From: Streptacidiphilus carbonis
Lineage (GTDB): Bacteria > Actinomycetota > Actinomycetes > Streptomycetales > Streptomycetaceae
DNA: 36,478 nucleotides
Direction: 5' to 3'
Assembly: GCF_000787775.1 (NCBI RefSeq)
Contig: NZ_BBPM01000023.1
Span: 1-36,478 of the forward strand
In this document: positions 27,705 to 35,956 of the stretch, piece by piece
Numbering within the stretch: the first letter of the stretch is position 1
How the letters are laid out: every line of letters begins with the position of its first letter
Position numbers and translations under genes: made by a program
The notes under the pieces: generated by a model
What the model was told of the DNA's origin: nothing
What the model saw: the letters and a program-made list of their open reading frames with translations, nothing else
Database searches by the model: none

Positions 27705-28583
27705 ATGACGACTCATCGGATCGGCGTGATGTACGACCGCGACTGGGCACCGGAGGGGCTGCTGCCGTTCGCCCGGGACGTGGAGGCGTTGGGGGTCGAC
27801 GACCTGTGGGTGGTCGAGGACCTGGGGTGGACCGGCTCGATCGCGTCGGCCTCCGCCGCGCTCGCGGTGACCGAGCGGCTGCGGGTCGGCATCGGGATCA
27901 CACCGGCGCCGCTGCGCAGTCCGGCGCTGCTGGCGATGGAACTGGCCGCGGTGGCGCGGATGTTCCCCGGACGGTTGACCGCGGGGGTCGGCCACGGGGT
28001 GCGGGAGTGGATGGAGCAGGTGGGGGTCGCGCCGCGCAGTCCGCTGGCGCTGCTGGAGGAGACCCTGCAGGCCGTCCAGGGGCTGCTGCGCGGCGAGGAG
28101 GTGACCGTCCGGGGGCGGGAGGTCAGCCTGGACGGCGTGCGGCTCGTACATCCCCCCGCGGTGCTGCCGCAGCTGCTGGCCGGGGTGGTGCGGCCGCGCT
28201 CCCTGGAGCTGGCGGGGCGCGTCGCCGACGGGGCGATCATCGCCGAGGGCCACGGCCCCGACGATCTGTCAGCCGCCATGCAGCACATGCTGAAGGCCCG
28301 CGACGCCAAGGCCGCCCGGCCCAACCTCACCGTGTTCGCCTTCCTCTGCGTCGACGACGACCCGCAGCGGCTGCGCGGCACCGTCGGCCCCGCGCTGGAC
28401 GGGCACGCCGCCTGGCTGGGCCGCGCCCCCGAGGACGTGTTCGCCGCGGCCGGCCCCGCCCCCACCGCCGCCACCCGGGTCCGGGAGCTGTGGGCGGCGG
28501 GGGCCGACACCGTGGTGCTGCGGGCGGTCGGCCCCGAGCCGTTCCGGCAGATCGAGGCGGCCGTCAGGGAACTGCGCGGCTGA
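27705..28583 (+). CDS. LLM-class flavin-dependent oxidoreductase
   Basis: A 292-residue luciferase-like monooxygenase family protein (TIM barrel using FMN or F420). Family features: GVDDLWVVEDLGWTGS near residue 30, LRVGIGITPAPLRSPALLAM, LTAGVGHGVREWMEQ, and RSLELAGRVADGAIIAEG. The start at ATG 27705 fits the promoter above; a GTG at 27696 is possible. Substrates of this family range from F420-dependent sugar phosphates to xenobiotics and cannot be assigned here. It is the first gene of the accessory block and convergent with the first amidohydrolase gene. Confidence 0.88.
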   Translation: MTTHRIGVMYDRDWAPEGLLPFARDVEALGVDDLWVVEDLGWTGSIASASAALAVTERLRVGIGITPAPLRSPALLAMELAAVARMFPGRLTAGVGHGVREWMEQVGVAPRSPLALLEETLQAVQGLLRGEEVTVRGREVSLDGVRLVHPPAVLPQLLAGVVRPRSLELAGRVADGAIIAEGHGPDDLSAAMQHMLKARDAKAARPNLTVFAFLCVDDDPQRLRGTVGPALDGHAAWLGRAPEDVFAAAGPAPTAATRVRELWAAGADTVVLRAVGPEPFRQIEAAVRELRG

Positions 28584-28586
28584 GCG

Positions 28587-28609
28587 GACCCGTGCTGCGG
28601 CCGCGGGTC
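28587..28609. terminator. Short hairpin between convergent genes
   Basis: GACCCG (28587-28592) / CGGGTC (28604-28609) with an 11-nt GC-rich loop, overlapping the amidohydrolase stop codon. It is the only candidate terminator between the two convergent genes. Confidence 0.45.
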
Positions 28610-29828
28610 AGCGCCGCAGCCGGCGCAGCGCCAGCTCGGCCAGCAGGGCCGCGCCGTCGGCGAGGACGGAGTCGGCGAAGGCGGCCTCCGGCGAGTGGTT
28701 GTACGGGGCGGTCCCCGGGTCCAGACCGTCCACGCAGGCGCCGAGGAAGAAGTAGCCGGAGGGGATCTGCTCGGCGACGTAGGAGAAGTCCTCCGCCCCG
28801 GCGAGGGGCTGCTCCATCGTCGTCCAGCGGTCCTCGCCGAGCAGGTCCTTCACGGTCGCCTCGACGAACGCGGTCTCCCCCGCGTCGTTCACGGTGACCG
28901 GGTACAGGTCGCCGAAGACGGCGTCGATCTGCAGGCCGTGGGCCTCGGCGACCCCGCGGACCACCCGCAGCGACTCCTCCCGCACCCGTTCCCGCGCCTC
29001 CGGGGAGAAGGAGCGGACCGTGGTCTCGAAGAAGGCGTCGTCCGGAATGACGTTGTTGATGGTCCCGGCGCGCAGCAGTCCGGTCGTCAGCACCACCGGG
29101 TCGAAGACGCTGAAGCGGCGGGTCACCATGGTCTGCAGCGCCAGCACCGCCTCGCAGGCCGCCGGGACCGGGTCCAGCGCGGCGGACGGGACCGAGCCGT
29201 GGCCGCCGTGCCCGCGCATGGTGACGGTGAGGGTGTCGGCTGCCGCCATGATCGTCCCCGGGCGTCCGAGGACCTGCCCCTGCGGCATCGCCGAGGAGAC
29301 ATGGAGCGCGTAGGCGGCGACCGGGGTGCTGCCGGAGGCGGCCAGCAGCCCCTCGTCCAGCATCACCTTGGCGCCGCCGTAGCCCTCCTCCCCCGGCTGG
29401 AACATGAACACCACGTCGCCGGCGATCTGCTCGCGCCGCTCGCAGAGCAGCCGGACCGCCCCCAGCAGCGCCGCCACATGCAGGTCGTGCCCGCAGGCGT
29501 GCATCACCCCCGGGACGGCCGAGGCGAACGGCAGTCCGCTGGTCTCCTGGACCGGCAACGCGTCCATGTCCCCGCGCAGCAGCACGGTCGGGCCCTCCCC
29601 GGCACCGCCGCGCAGCACCGCGGTGACCGAGCCGAGCTTCTCCCCCAGGGTGATCTCCAGCGGCAGCCCGGCCAGCGCGGCGACCACCTTGGCCTGGGTG
29701 CGCGGGAGTTCCAGGCCGATCTCGGGGTCCTGGTGCACGGCGTGCCGCAGGGCGACGAGCTCGGGCTGGAGCCGGGCGGCGGATTCGAGCAGGGACGGCA
29801 GGGGCGGCAGGGCCGCAGTCGAGGTCAT
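28608..29828 (-). CDS. M20 family amidohydrolase, copy 1
   Basis: A 406-residue metal-dependent amidohydrolase of the M20D group (hippurate hydrolase / N-acyl-amino-acid hydrolase / IAA-amino acid hydrolase). Motifs: RHAVHQDPEIGLELP, LLRGDMDALPVQE, MHACGHDLHVA (metal His and catalytic region), FQPGEEGYGGAKVM, the lid-domain GHGGHGSVPSAALDPV, and YNHSPEAAF near the end. It starts at ATG 29828 with AGGG about 10 nt upstream. It is clearly a paralogue of the gene at 30072-31331, from which it is separated by 243 bp. The natural acyl-amino acid substrate is unknown. Confidence 0.93.
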   Translation of the reverse strand: MTSTAALPPLPSLLESAARLQPELVALRHAVHQDPEIGLELPRTQAKVVAALAGLPLEITLGEKLGSVTAVLRGGAGEGPTVLLRGDMDALPVQETSGLPFASAVPGVMHACGHDLHVAALLGAVRLLCERREQIAGDVVFMFQPGEEGYGGAKVMLDEGLLAASGSTPVAAYALHVSSAMPQGQVLGRPGTIMAAADTLTVTMRGHGGHGSVPSAALDPVPAACEAVLALQTMVTRRFSVFDPVVLTTGLLRAGTINNVIPDDAFFETTVRSFSPEARERVREESLRVVRGVAEAHGLQIDAVFGDLYPVTVNDAGETAFVEATVKDLLGEDRWTTMEQPLAGAEDFSYVAEQIPSGYFFLGACVDGLDPGTAPYNHSPEAAFADSVLADGAALLAELALRRLRR

Positions 29829-29891
29829 GGGGTCAGCCCTATCATCCGACCGTCGCACCGGTCACTACCCGCACTGCCGCAGGCGCGGATG

Positions 29892-30106
29892 TGCGCGGTG
29901 ACGGTGGGCGCGGCCAACCTCGCCACCCACCTGAAAGTCCGTCATCTCCCGGAACTGCGACGGCTGGAGCAGGAGCCGTGGGCCGGCCGATGGACGGAGG
30001 GGGACGCAGCGACGGCTACGTCCCCCTCGACCCGTGGACCCCCGCCCCGTGGATCCCCGAGGCAGAGGCCGCTACCGCGCCTCCGCCGCCGGTTCCGGAC
30101 CACTGA
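29892..30106 (+). pseudogene. Possible frame-disrupted remnant between M20 genes
   Basis: Two pieces look coding but lie in different frames. From ATG 29889 the frame gives CAVTVGAANLATHLKVRHLP and ELRRLEQEPWAGRWTEGD, with GC-ending codons. From about 29997 another frame gives SDGYVPLDPWTPAPWIPEAE and stops at 30106, inside the 3' end of the next gene. A single frameshift around 29990-30000 would join them into one protein of about 70 residues. I do not recognise a family, and chance is possible. Confidence 0.3.
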
Positions 30107-31331
30107 GCCGGCCCAGCGCCAGTTCGGCCAGCAGGGCCGCGCCGTCGCCCAGCACCGCGTCGTCGAAGAGGGCCTCCGGCGAGTGGTTGTAGGCGGCCGT
30201 GAAGGGGTTCAGGTCGGGCGGGCAGGCGCCGAGCATGAAGTAGGCCGAGGGGACGTGGTCGCCGACCACCGCGAAGTCCTCGGACCCGGCCACCGGACGC
30301 GGCATCTCGATGTAGCGGTCCTTGCCCAGCAGCCCCTGGGCCGTCTCGGCGACATAGGCGGCCTGGTCGGGATCGTTGACGGTGACCGGGTAGCCCTCCT
30401 CGGCCACGGCCTCGACGGTCATTCCGTGCGCCTCGCCGACGCCGCGCACCACCGCGGGCGCCTCCGCCAGCACCCGCTCCCGCGCCTCGGGCGAGAAGGA
30501 GCGGATGGTCGCCTCGAAGACCGCCTCGTCGGGGATGACATTGCCGACCGTGCCCGCGTGGAAGCTGCCGACGGTCACCACCACCGGGTCGAAGGCGTCG
30601 AAGCGGCGGGTCACCATGGTCTGCAGCGCGGTCACCGCCTCGCAGGCGGCCGGGACCGGGTCCAGCGCCAGGTGCGGGCTGGAGCCGTGGCCGCCCCGGC
30701 CGCGCACGGTCACCTTCATGCTGTCCGCCGCCGCCATGATCGGCCCCGGCCGGGTGGCGACCCAGCCGTGCGGCAGCACCGAGGCACCGACGTGCAGGGC
30801 GTACGCGGCGACCGGCAGCTCGCCGGAGGCGGTGAGCACACCCTCCTCGATCATGATCCGGGCGCCGTCACTGCCCTCCTCGCCCGGCTGGAACATGAAC
30901 ACCACGCTCCCGGCCAGCTCCTCGCGCCGCTCGCAGAGCATCCGCACGGCGCCCACAAGGCCGGCGGTGTGCAGGTCGTGGCCGCAGGCGTGCATGACCC
31001 CCGGGATCTTCGAGGCGTACGGCAGGCCGCTGGTCTCCTGCACCGGCAGGGCGTCCAGGTCCGCGCGGAGCAGCACGGTCGGTCCCGGCCGCGCCCCGCG
31101 CAGCACCGCGGTCACCGAGCTGAGCCGCTTGCCGAGGCTGATCTCCAGCGGCAGCCCGTCCAGCGCGGCCAGCACCTTGGCCTGGGTCAACGGCAGGTCC
31201 AGCCCGATCTCGGGCTCCTGGTGCAGGGCCCGGCGCAGCGCCACCAGCTCGGGCTGGAGCAGGGCGGCGGACTCGCGGAGCCCGGTACGGCGGGGGTGTG
31301 CTGCCTCGGACGGCTGTGCTTCCTTCGTCAT
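30072..31331 (-). CDS. M20 family amidohydrolase, copy 2
   Basis: A 419-residue paralogue of the gene at 28608-29828, with the same motif order: RRALHQEPEIGLDLP, LLRADLDALPVQE, MHACGHDLHTA, FQPGEEGSDGARIM, GRGGHGSSPHLALDPV and YNHSPEALF. Similarity extends to DNA (identical GGTCACCATGGTCTGCAGCG at 29121-29140 and 30609-30628). GAGGAGG precedes the ATG by 6 nt, the best ribosome site of the block. It probably arose by tandem duplication. It may be read together with the XRE regulator upstream on the same strand. Confidence 0.93.
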   Translation of the reverse strand: MTKEAQPSEAAHPRRTGLRESAALLQPELVALRRALHQEPEIGLDLPLTQAKVLAALDGLPLEISLGKRLSSVTAVLRGARPGPTVLLRADLDALPVQETSGLPYASKIPGVMHACGHDLHTAGLVGAVRMLCERREELAGSVVFMFQPGEEGSDGARIMIEEGVLTASGELPVAAYALHVGASVLPHGWVATRPGPIMAAADSMKVTVRGRGGHGSSPHLALDPVPAACEAVTALQTMVTRRFDAFDPVVVTVGSFHAGTVGNVIPDEAVFEATIRSFSPEARERVLAEAPAVVRGVGEAHGMTVEAVAEEGYPVTVNDPDQAAYVAETAQGLLGKDRYIEMPRPVAGSEDFAVVGDHVPSAYFMLGACPPDLNPFTAAYNHSPEALFDDAVLGDGAALLAELALGRLSGPEPAAEAR

Positions 31332-31392
31332 GGCGCCTCCTCAGGGGTGGGAGCCCCATCCTCGCCACCGGCGGGCCCCTCGGCCGGGAGGT

Positions 31393-31470
31393 GCAAGGAT
31401 CCGCCGGTACGTGGCGCCCCGCCGCAGGGATCCGCCGTCAGCCGGCGACCTGCCGCAGCGATCCGCGCCG
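31393..31470. repeat. Three 31-bp-period imperfect tandem repeats
   Basis: GCAAGGATCCGCCG (31393), GCAGGGATCCGCCG (31424) and GCAGCGATCCGCGCCG (31455) start exactly 31 bp apart. The third is inside the last codons of the XRE regulator; the other two follow its stop. It suggests local duplication of the gene's 3' end. Confidence 0.5.
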
Positions 31471-32334
31471 CCCCTCGGGCGAGGCCAGCCAGACCAGCTT
31501 CTCGGCGGTGTCCCCGCCGGGGGCCGGGTTGTGCAGCACGATGGTGAGGTCGGGCCGCTCCGGGACCTTCAGCTGGGTGCTCTCGAACCACAGCTCGCCC
31601 ACCAGCGGGTGCTTGATCCCCTTGGCCCGCTGCCCCGGCGGGCGGACGTCGCCGCGCGCCCACAGCTCGGCGAACAGCGGACTCCGCGTCACCAGTTCGT
31701 CGGTGATCGCCCGGAAGCCCTCGTCCTCCGGGTAGTCCGCCGCACAGGACCGGTACTCGGCCGCGACCAGCGCCGCGTCCTCCTCCCAACTCTGGTGCCG
31801 TCCCCGGTAGATCGGGTTGGTGAAGTAGCTGACCAGGCAGTTGCGGCACTGGTTGTTGAAGTCGAAGATCGTCGCGCTGGCCTCGTTGAAGACGATGTTG
31901 TTCCAGTAGCGGTCGATGATGTTGGCCGGGAACGGCATCCAGGAGTCGATGATCCGGGTCAGCCCCTCCGACACCGGCGTCTCGCCCTCGCTCCGGCTGG
32001 GCCGCTGCAGCGGCGGGTTCAGCCCGGCCAGGACGTAGAGGTGGCGGCGCTCGGGCTCGTCCAGCAGCAGTACCCGGGCCACCGAGTCCAGCACCTGCCC
32101 GGAGACGGTGATGTCGCGCCCCTGCTCCAGCCACTGGTACCAGGAGACGCCGACCCCGGCCAGTACGGCGACCTCCTCGCGGCGCAGCCCCGGCGTGCGG
32201 CGCCGGGCGCCGCCGTCCGGGAGCCCGGCCTGGGCCGGGCTCACCCTGGCCCGACGGTTCATCAGGAACTCACGAAGATCCGCCCTGCGGTGGGCATCGG
32301 CGCTGGTGTTGGCCGCGTTCGCCGGCGTAGCCAC
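31438..32334 (-). CDS. Second XRE regulator with MmyB-like domain
   Basis: A 298-residue regulator with the same architecture as the gene at 9631-10521. The XRE helix-turn-helix comprises RRRTPGLRREEVAVLAGVGV, SWYQWLEQGRDITVSGQVLD and ARVLLLDEPERRHLYVLAG. The MmyB-like domain carries MPFPANIIDRYWNNIVFNEA, two nearby cysteines in QCRNCLVSYF, and the C-terminal LTIVLHNPAPGGDTAEKL. The start is GTG 32334 with AGGGAGGGGGAG upstream, a strong site. It is divergent from an MFS exporter gene 81 bp away, repeating the module at 9.6-12.1 kb. Confidence 0.9.
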   Translation of the reverse strand: MATPANAANTSADAHRRADLREFLMNRRARVSPAQAGLPDGGARRRTPGLRREEVAVLAGVGVSWYQWLEQGRDITVSGQVLDSVARVLLLDEPERRHLYVLAGLNPPLQRPSRSEGETPVSEGLTRIIDSWMPFPANIIDRYWNNIVFNEASATIFDFNNQCRNCLVSYFTNPIYRGRHQSWEEDAALVAAEYRSCAADYPEDEGFRAITDELVTRSPLFAELWARGDVRPPGQRAKGIKHPLVGELWFESTQLKVPERPDLTIVLHNPAPGGDTAEKLVWLASPEGRRGSLRQVAG

Positions 32335-32415
32335 GGGCTCCCCCTCCCTGGTGGTCGTACCAACAGCATAAGCACACTCTCTCCAGCCCCACGGAGATCA
32401 CCGAACTATGGACGC
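32335..32415. promoter_or_regulatory. Divergent promoter region of second exporter module
   Basis: The 81-bp region has an AT-richer centre (ACCAACAGCATAAGCACAC). An imperfect palindrome CTGGTGGTCGTACCAACAG lies at 32350-32368; its TGGT/ACCA ends resemble the half-sites at 10.5 kb. The -10/-35 are not clear. Confidence 0.35.
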
Positions 32416-33879
32416 ATGGCAATCGAAACCACGGCAGCACCCACCGCCTCCCGCACCGCGGGGGTCGACGATCCGACAGCGGCGAAGCTGTCCGTCCGGG
32501 CCCGACTGGTCCTCTTCCTGCTCTGCGCCGCCCAGTTCGCGGTGGCGCTGGACTTCTCCATCCTGAACATCGCCCTGCCCACGCTGGGCCGGGACCTGCA
32601 CATGACGCAGGCCAACCTGCAGTGGGGGATGACCGCGTTCGCGCTCCCCTCCGGCGGCTTCCTGCTGCTGTTCGGCCGGATCGCCGACACGGTGGGGCGC
32701 CGGAAGATCTTCATCGCCGGGCTGAGCCTGTTCACCGCCTCCTCGGTACTGGCCACGCTGGCCTGGTCGCCGGCCGCGTTCCTGGCCGGACGGGCCCTGC
32801 AGGGGGTGGGCGCGGCCGCGATCGTCCCGGCCGGGATGGCGCTGCTGACCACCACCTTCAAGGAGGGCCGGGAGCGGGACCGCGCGCTGGGCATCATGGG
32901 CAGCCTGATGGCCCTGGGCTTCACCTTCGGCATGGTCCTGGGCGGCGTCCTCACCGAGACCCTGACCTGGCGTTCCACCATGGCACTCAATGTCGTCATG
33001 GGACTGCTGGTACTGGTCGGCGCGCCGCTGCTGCTGACCGAGTCGCGGAACGAGGTCCGGCAGCGGATCGACGTGCCCGGTGCGATCACCGTCACCGGGG
33101 GGCTGCTGGCGCTGATCTACGGTCTGTCCACGGCGGCGCAGTCCGGGTTCGGCGACGCATCGGTGATCGGCGCGCTGGTGGCGGCGGTGCTGCTGCTGGG
33201 CGGGTTCATCGTGATCGAATCGCGGACCGAGCAGCCGCTGGTCTCGCTGCGGATCCTGCGCCGCCCGAGTGTGGCCTTCGGCAACCTGGGCGGGCTGACC
33301 ACCTTCTCGATGATGACCGCCGTGGTCTTCCTGGGGACGCTGTACCTCCAGCAGGTCAACGGGCTGTCGCCGGTGTCCACCGGGCTGATCTTCGGAGTGA
33401 TGGGCATCGTCTGCGCGATCACCGGCAATGTGGCCCCCCGGGTGGTGGCCCGGATCGGCTCGGTGCGGACCCTGGTGGGCGGGCTGCTGCTGCAGGGGGC
33501 GCTCACCGCAGTGCTGCTGACGATCAGTCATGGCAGCGGGGGGACCTGGGTGTTCACCGTCGCCGCGTCGCTGGCCGCGGTGGGGCACCTCTCGGCGATC
33601 GTCGCCTACAGCGTGACCGCGACGTCGGGTCTGCCCAACGATGAGCAGGGGCTGGCGACGGGGCTGGTCACCACGACCCAGCAGGTGGGGATGACGGTGG
33701 GGATCCCGCTGCTCAGCGCGGTCGCCTCAGCGCGGAGCGATGCTCTGCGCTCAGCCGGGCACACGGTCGCTGACGCGACGTTGGGCGGGGTCCGGGTCGG
33801 CGTCGGGGTCGACGCGGTGCTGATCGTCGCGCTGGCGGTGGTGGTGGGGTTCGGGCTGCGCAAGCGCCCTGGGCAGTGA
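32416..33879 (+). CDS. MFS exporter, DHA2 (14-TM) family, second copy
   Basis: A 487-residue drug/proton antiporter-type MFS protein with about 14 hydrophobic segments. Motifs: DFSILNIALPTLGRDL in helix 1, FGRIADTVGRRKIFIAG (motif A), GRALQGVGAAAIVPAGMALL (motif B region), and MALGFTFGMVLGGVL (antiporter motif C position). It is related to, but not a close copy of, the exporter at 10625-12112. The ATG at 32416 has no clear ribosome site. It is probably regulated by the divergent MmyB-type gene. The substrate is unknown; the neighbouring hydrolases and oxidoreductase could be linked to it metabolically. Confidence 0.92.
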   Translation: MAIETTAAPTASRTAGVDDPTAAKLSVRARLVLFLLCAAQFAVALDFSILNIALPTLGRDLHMTQANLQWGMTAFALPSGGFLLLFGRIADTVGRRKIFIAGLSLFTASSVLATLAWSPAAFLAGRALQGVGAAAIVPAGMALLTTTFKEGRERDRALGIMGSLMALGFTFGMVLGGVLTETLTWRSTMALNVVMGLLVLVGAPLLLTESRNEVRQRIDVPGAITVTGGLLALIYGLSTAAQSGFGDASVIGALVAAVLLLGGFIVIESRTEQPLVSLRILRRPSVAFGNLGGLTTFSMMTAVVFLGTLYLQQVNGLSPVSTGLIFGVMGIVCAITGNVAPRVVARIGSVRTLVGGLLLQGALTAVLLTISHGSGGTWVFTVAASLAAVGHLSAIVAYSVTATSGLPNDEQGLATGLVTTTQQVGMTVGIPLLSAVASARSDALRSAGHTVADATLGGVRVGVGVDAVLIVALAVVVGFGLRKRPGQ

Positions 33880-33893
33880 CCGCAGCACCAACG

Positions 33894-33913
33894 GGGGCGC
33901 GGGGAGCTGTTCG
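33894..33913. repeat. Decayed half of the hairpin element
   Basis: GGGGCGCGGGGAGCTGTTCG matches the right arm of the other copies (GGGGCGCGGGGAACTGCGCG) at 17 of 20 positions but has no left arm. It lies between the MFS stop and the intact copy C, so two insertions or one rearrangement occurred here. Confidence 0.6.
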
Positions 33914-33935
33914 GGCGGTGCTCTACCCCGGTGGA

Positions 33936-34093
33936 GGGCTGGTCGCGCAGTTCCCCGCGCTTCTATCGGGCTGCAACCGACCCACCGTGGGCAAGGTGCA
34001 CCTAGCTACCCCGCGCCGCTCGCGGTGCTGCGACTTGCCCGGAGTGGGTGAGTTGCAGGCCCTTGGGGGCGCGGGGAACTGCGCGACCAGCCC
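33936..34093. repeat. Hairpin element, copy C (108-nt interior)
   Basis: Perfect 25-bp arms at 33936-33960 and 34069-34093, containing the core CGCGCAGTTCCCCGCGC. The interior folds back on itself: GGGCTGCAAC with GTTGCAGGCCC, GGGCAAG with CTTGCCC, and GTGCACC opposite GGTGCTGC near the tip. The whole 158 nt can form one long imperfect hairpin, like a small non-coding mobile element. It lies between the convergent MFS and corC-like genes. Confidence 0.85.
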
Positions 34094-34109
34094 CCTACGG
34101 TCCGCACCG

Positions 34110-35441
34110 TCAGTCCGACTCCGGCCGTTCCTCCTCGTCGCCGTCCTCCCGCAGCACCGGCTCGACCAGGAGCGTGCCGATGCGGTTGCGGCGGCCGGCC
34201 GTGCTCTCGGCCGTGAGGCGGATCCCGCTGATCGGGAGGGCGTCGTCCTCCGGCACCGGGACCTCGACGCCGGAGCCCGGGATGGGGACCCTCCCCAGGG
34301 CCTTCGCCAGCAACCCGCCGACGGTCTCGACGTCTTCGTCCTCCAGTTCGATGCCGAAGAGCTCCCCCAACTCCTCGACCGGAAGCCGCGCGGTAACGCG
34401 GAACGCGCCGTGGTCCAACTGCTCCACCGGAGGGGCCTCCCGGTCGTACTCGTCGGTGATCTCGCCGACGATCTCCTCCAGGATGTCCTCGATGGTGACC
34501 AGCCCGGCCGTGCCGCCGTACTCGTCGATGACCACGGCGACATGGATCCGGTCGCGCTGCATCTCCCGCAGCAGGTCCGCCACCGGCTTGCTGTCCGGGA
34601 CGTAGGTGGCCTGCCGCATCACCGCGCCGACCGGCTCGTTCTCGGCGTCGCGGTTCACGTGGGTGCGCCGGACCAGGTCCTTGAGGTAGACGATGCCGAC
34701 CACGTCGTCCTCGTTCTCGCCGACCACCGGCATCCGCGAGAACCCGCTGCGCAGCGCCAGGGTGAGCGCCTGCCGGACGGTCTTCTCCCGTTCGATCATC
34801 ACCAGGTCGGTGCGGGGCACCATCACCTCGCGGACGATGGTGTCGCCCAGCTCGAAGACCGAGTGCACCATCCGGCGCTCCTCGTCCTCGATCAGCGAGT
34901 CCTTCTCGGCGAGGTCGACCAGCGCGCGCAGCTCCGCCTCCGAGGCGAAGGGGCCCTCGCGGAAGCCCTTGCCGGGGGTGAGCGCGTTGCCGAGCAGGAT
35001 CAGCAGCCGCGGGATCGGGCCGAGGATCCGGTTCAGCGGCAGCAGGACCACGGACGCGGCGGTGGACACGTTCATCGGGTGCTGGCGCCCGATGGTACGC
35101 GGCGAGACGCCGACGGCGACGTAGGAGACCAGCACCATGGCGCCGATGGCGACCAGCAGCGCGGCCCAGGTCGAGTCGAAGGTGCGGACGCAGACCACGG
35201 TCACCAGGACGGCCGCGGCCATCTCACAGGTGACCCGGATCAGCGTCGCCAGATTCAGGTAGCGGATCGGCTCCGCCGCCATGGTGAGCATGCCCTTGGC
35301 CCCGCGCCGCCCGTGCCGGACGGCCTCCTCGGCGCGGAACCGGGACACCCGGGAGATGGCCGCCTCGGCGCAGGCCGCCAGCCAGGCGAACACCACCAGC
35401 AGGACTGCCAGGACCAGGAACCCGGTACTGCTGCCACTCAT
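34110..35441 (-). CDS. CNNM/CBS-domain protein (hemolysin/CorC family)
   Basis: A 443-residue membrane protein of the CorC/HlyC-CNNM family, linked to magnesium (or cobalt) export. The CNNM transmembrane domain is in residues 1-150 (three to four helices). Two CBS domains lie at about 205-325 (IVREVMVPRTDLVMIE, SGFSRMPVVGENEDDVVGIV and HVAVVIDEYGGTAGLVTIED). The CorC_HlyC domain is at about 345-430. An acidic tail (EDGDEEERPESD) ends it. It starts 12 nt after the ybeY stop codon and is co-transcribed with phoH and ybeY. The substrate is not proven for actinobacterial members. Confidence 0.92.
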   Translation of the reverse strand: MSGSSTGFLVLAVLLVVFAWLAACAEAAISRVSRFRAEEAVRHGRRGAKGMLTMAAEPIRYLNLATLIRVTCEMAAAVLVTVVCVRTFDSTWAALLVAIGAMVLVSYVAVGVSPRTIGRQHPMNVSTAASVVLLPLNRILGPIPRLLILLGNALTPGKGFREGPFASEAELRALVDLAEKDSLIEDEERRMVHSVFELGDTIVREVMVPRTDLVMIEREKTVRQALTLALRSGFSRMPVVGENEDDVVGIVYLKDLVRRTHVNRDAENEPVGAVMRQATYVPDSKPVADLLREMQRDRIHVAVVIDEYGGTAGLVTIEDILEEIVGEITDEYDREAPPVEQLDHGAFRVTARLPVEELGELFGIELEDEDVETVGGLLAKALGRVPIPGSGVEVPVPEDDALPISGIRLTAESTAGRRNRIGTLLVEPVLREDGDEEERPESD

Positions 35442-35453
35442 TCCGGTGCCCGC

Positions 35454-35942
35454 TTATCGGGTCGTGGGGGCCGGGGACGGCCCCGTCTCGCCGCGGGCGG
35501 CGCGCCAGTCGTCCAGGATCCGCTTCTGCAGCCCGAACATCTCGCGCTCCTCGTCCGGGTCCTCGTGGTCGTACCCGAGTACGTGCAGCACCCCGTGGAC
35601 GGTGAGCAGCTGCAGCTCGGCGTCCATCGAGTGGCCGTTGGCCTCGCCCTGGGCGGTGGCCACCTCGGGGCACAGCACGATGTCGCCGAGCAGGCCCTGC
35701 GGCAGCTCCTCGTCCTCCTTGCCGGGACGGAGCTCGTCCATCGGGAACGACATCACGTCGGTGGGTCCGGGCTCGTCCATCCACTGGATGTGCAGCGCCT
35801 CCATGGCCTCCGCGTCCACGACGATGAGGGAGAGCTCGGAGAGCGGGTGGATGCGCATCCGGTCCAGGGCGAAGCGGGCGATGTCCAGGATCGCCTGCTC
35901 GTCCACCTCCGTGCCGGACTCGTTGTTGATGTCGATCGACAT
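35454..35942 (-). CDS. ybeY: Endoribonuclease YbeY (rRNA maturation factor)
   Basis: A 162-residue metal-dependent RNase for 16S rRNA 3' maturation and ribosome quality control. The zinc motif [11 protein letters not shown] (His116, His120, His126) is complete. [11 protein letters not shown] and [11 protein letters not shown] are the other family signatures. An unusual feature is the short Pro/Arg-rich tail ([10 protein letters not shown]). The start is 14 nt after the phoH stop codon; the ribosome site is weak, so translation may be coupled. Together with era further left, the window holds several ribosome-maturation genes. Confidence 0.95.
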   Translation of the reverse strand: MSIDINNESGTEVDEQAILDIARFALDRMRIHPLSELSLIVVDAEAMEALHIQWMDEPGPTDVMSFPMDELRPGKEDEELPQGLLGDIVLCPEVATAQGEANGHSMDAELQLLTVHGVLHVLGYDHEDPDEEREMFGLQKRILDDWRAARGETGPSPAPTTR

Positions 35943-35956
35943 GGGGAGCTCGGATC

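Noticed and set aside
28695-31547. A 950-codon rightward frame across both M20 genes
   Set aside because: Both M20 genes on the other strand have complete catalytic motifs and ribosome sites; this frame is repetitive antisense sequence.
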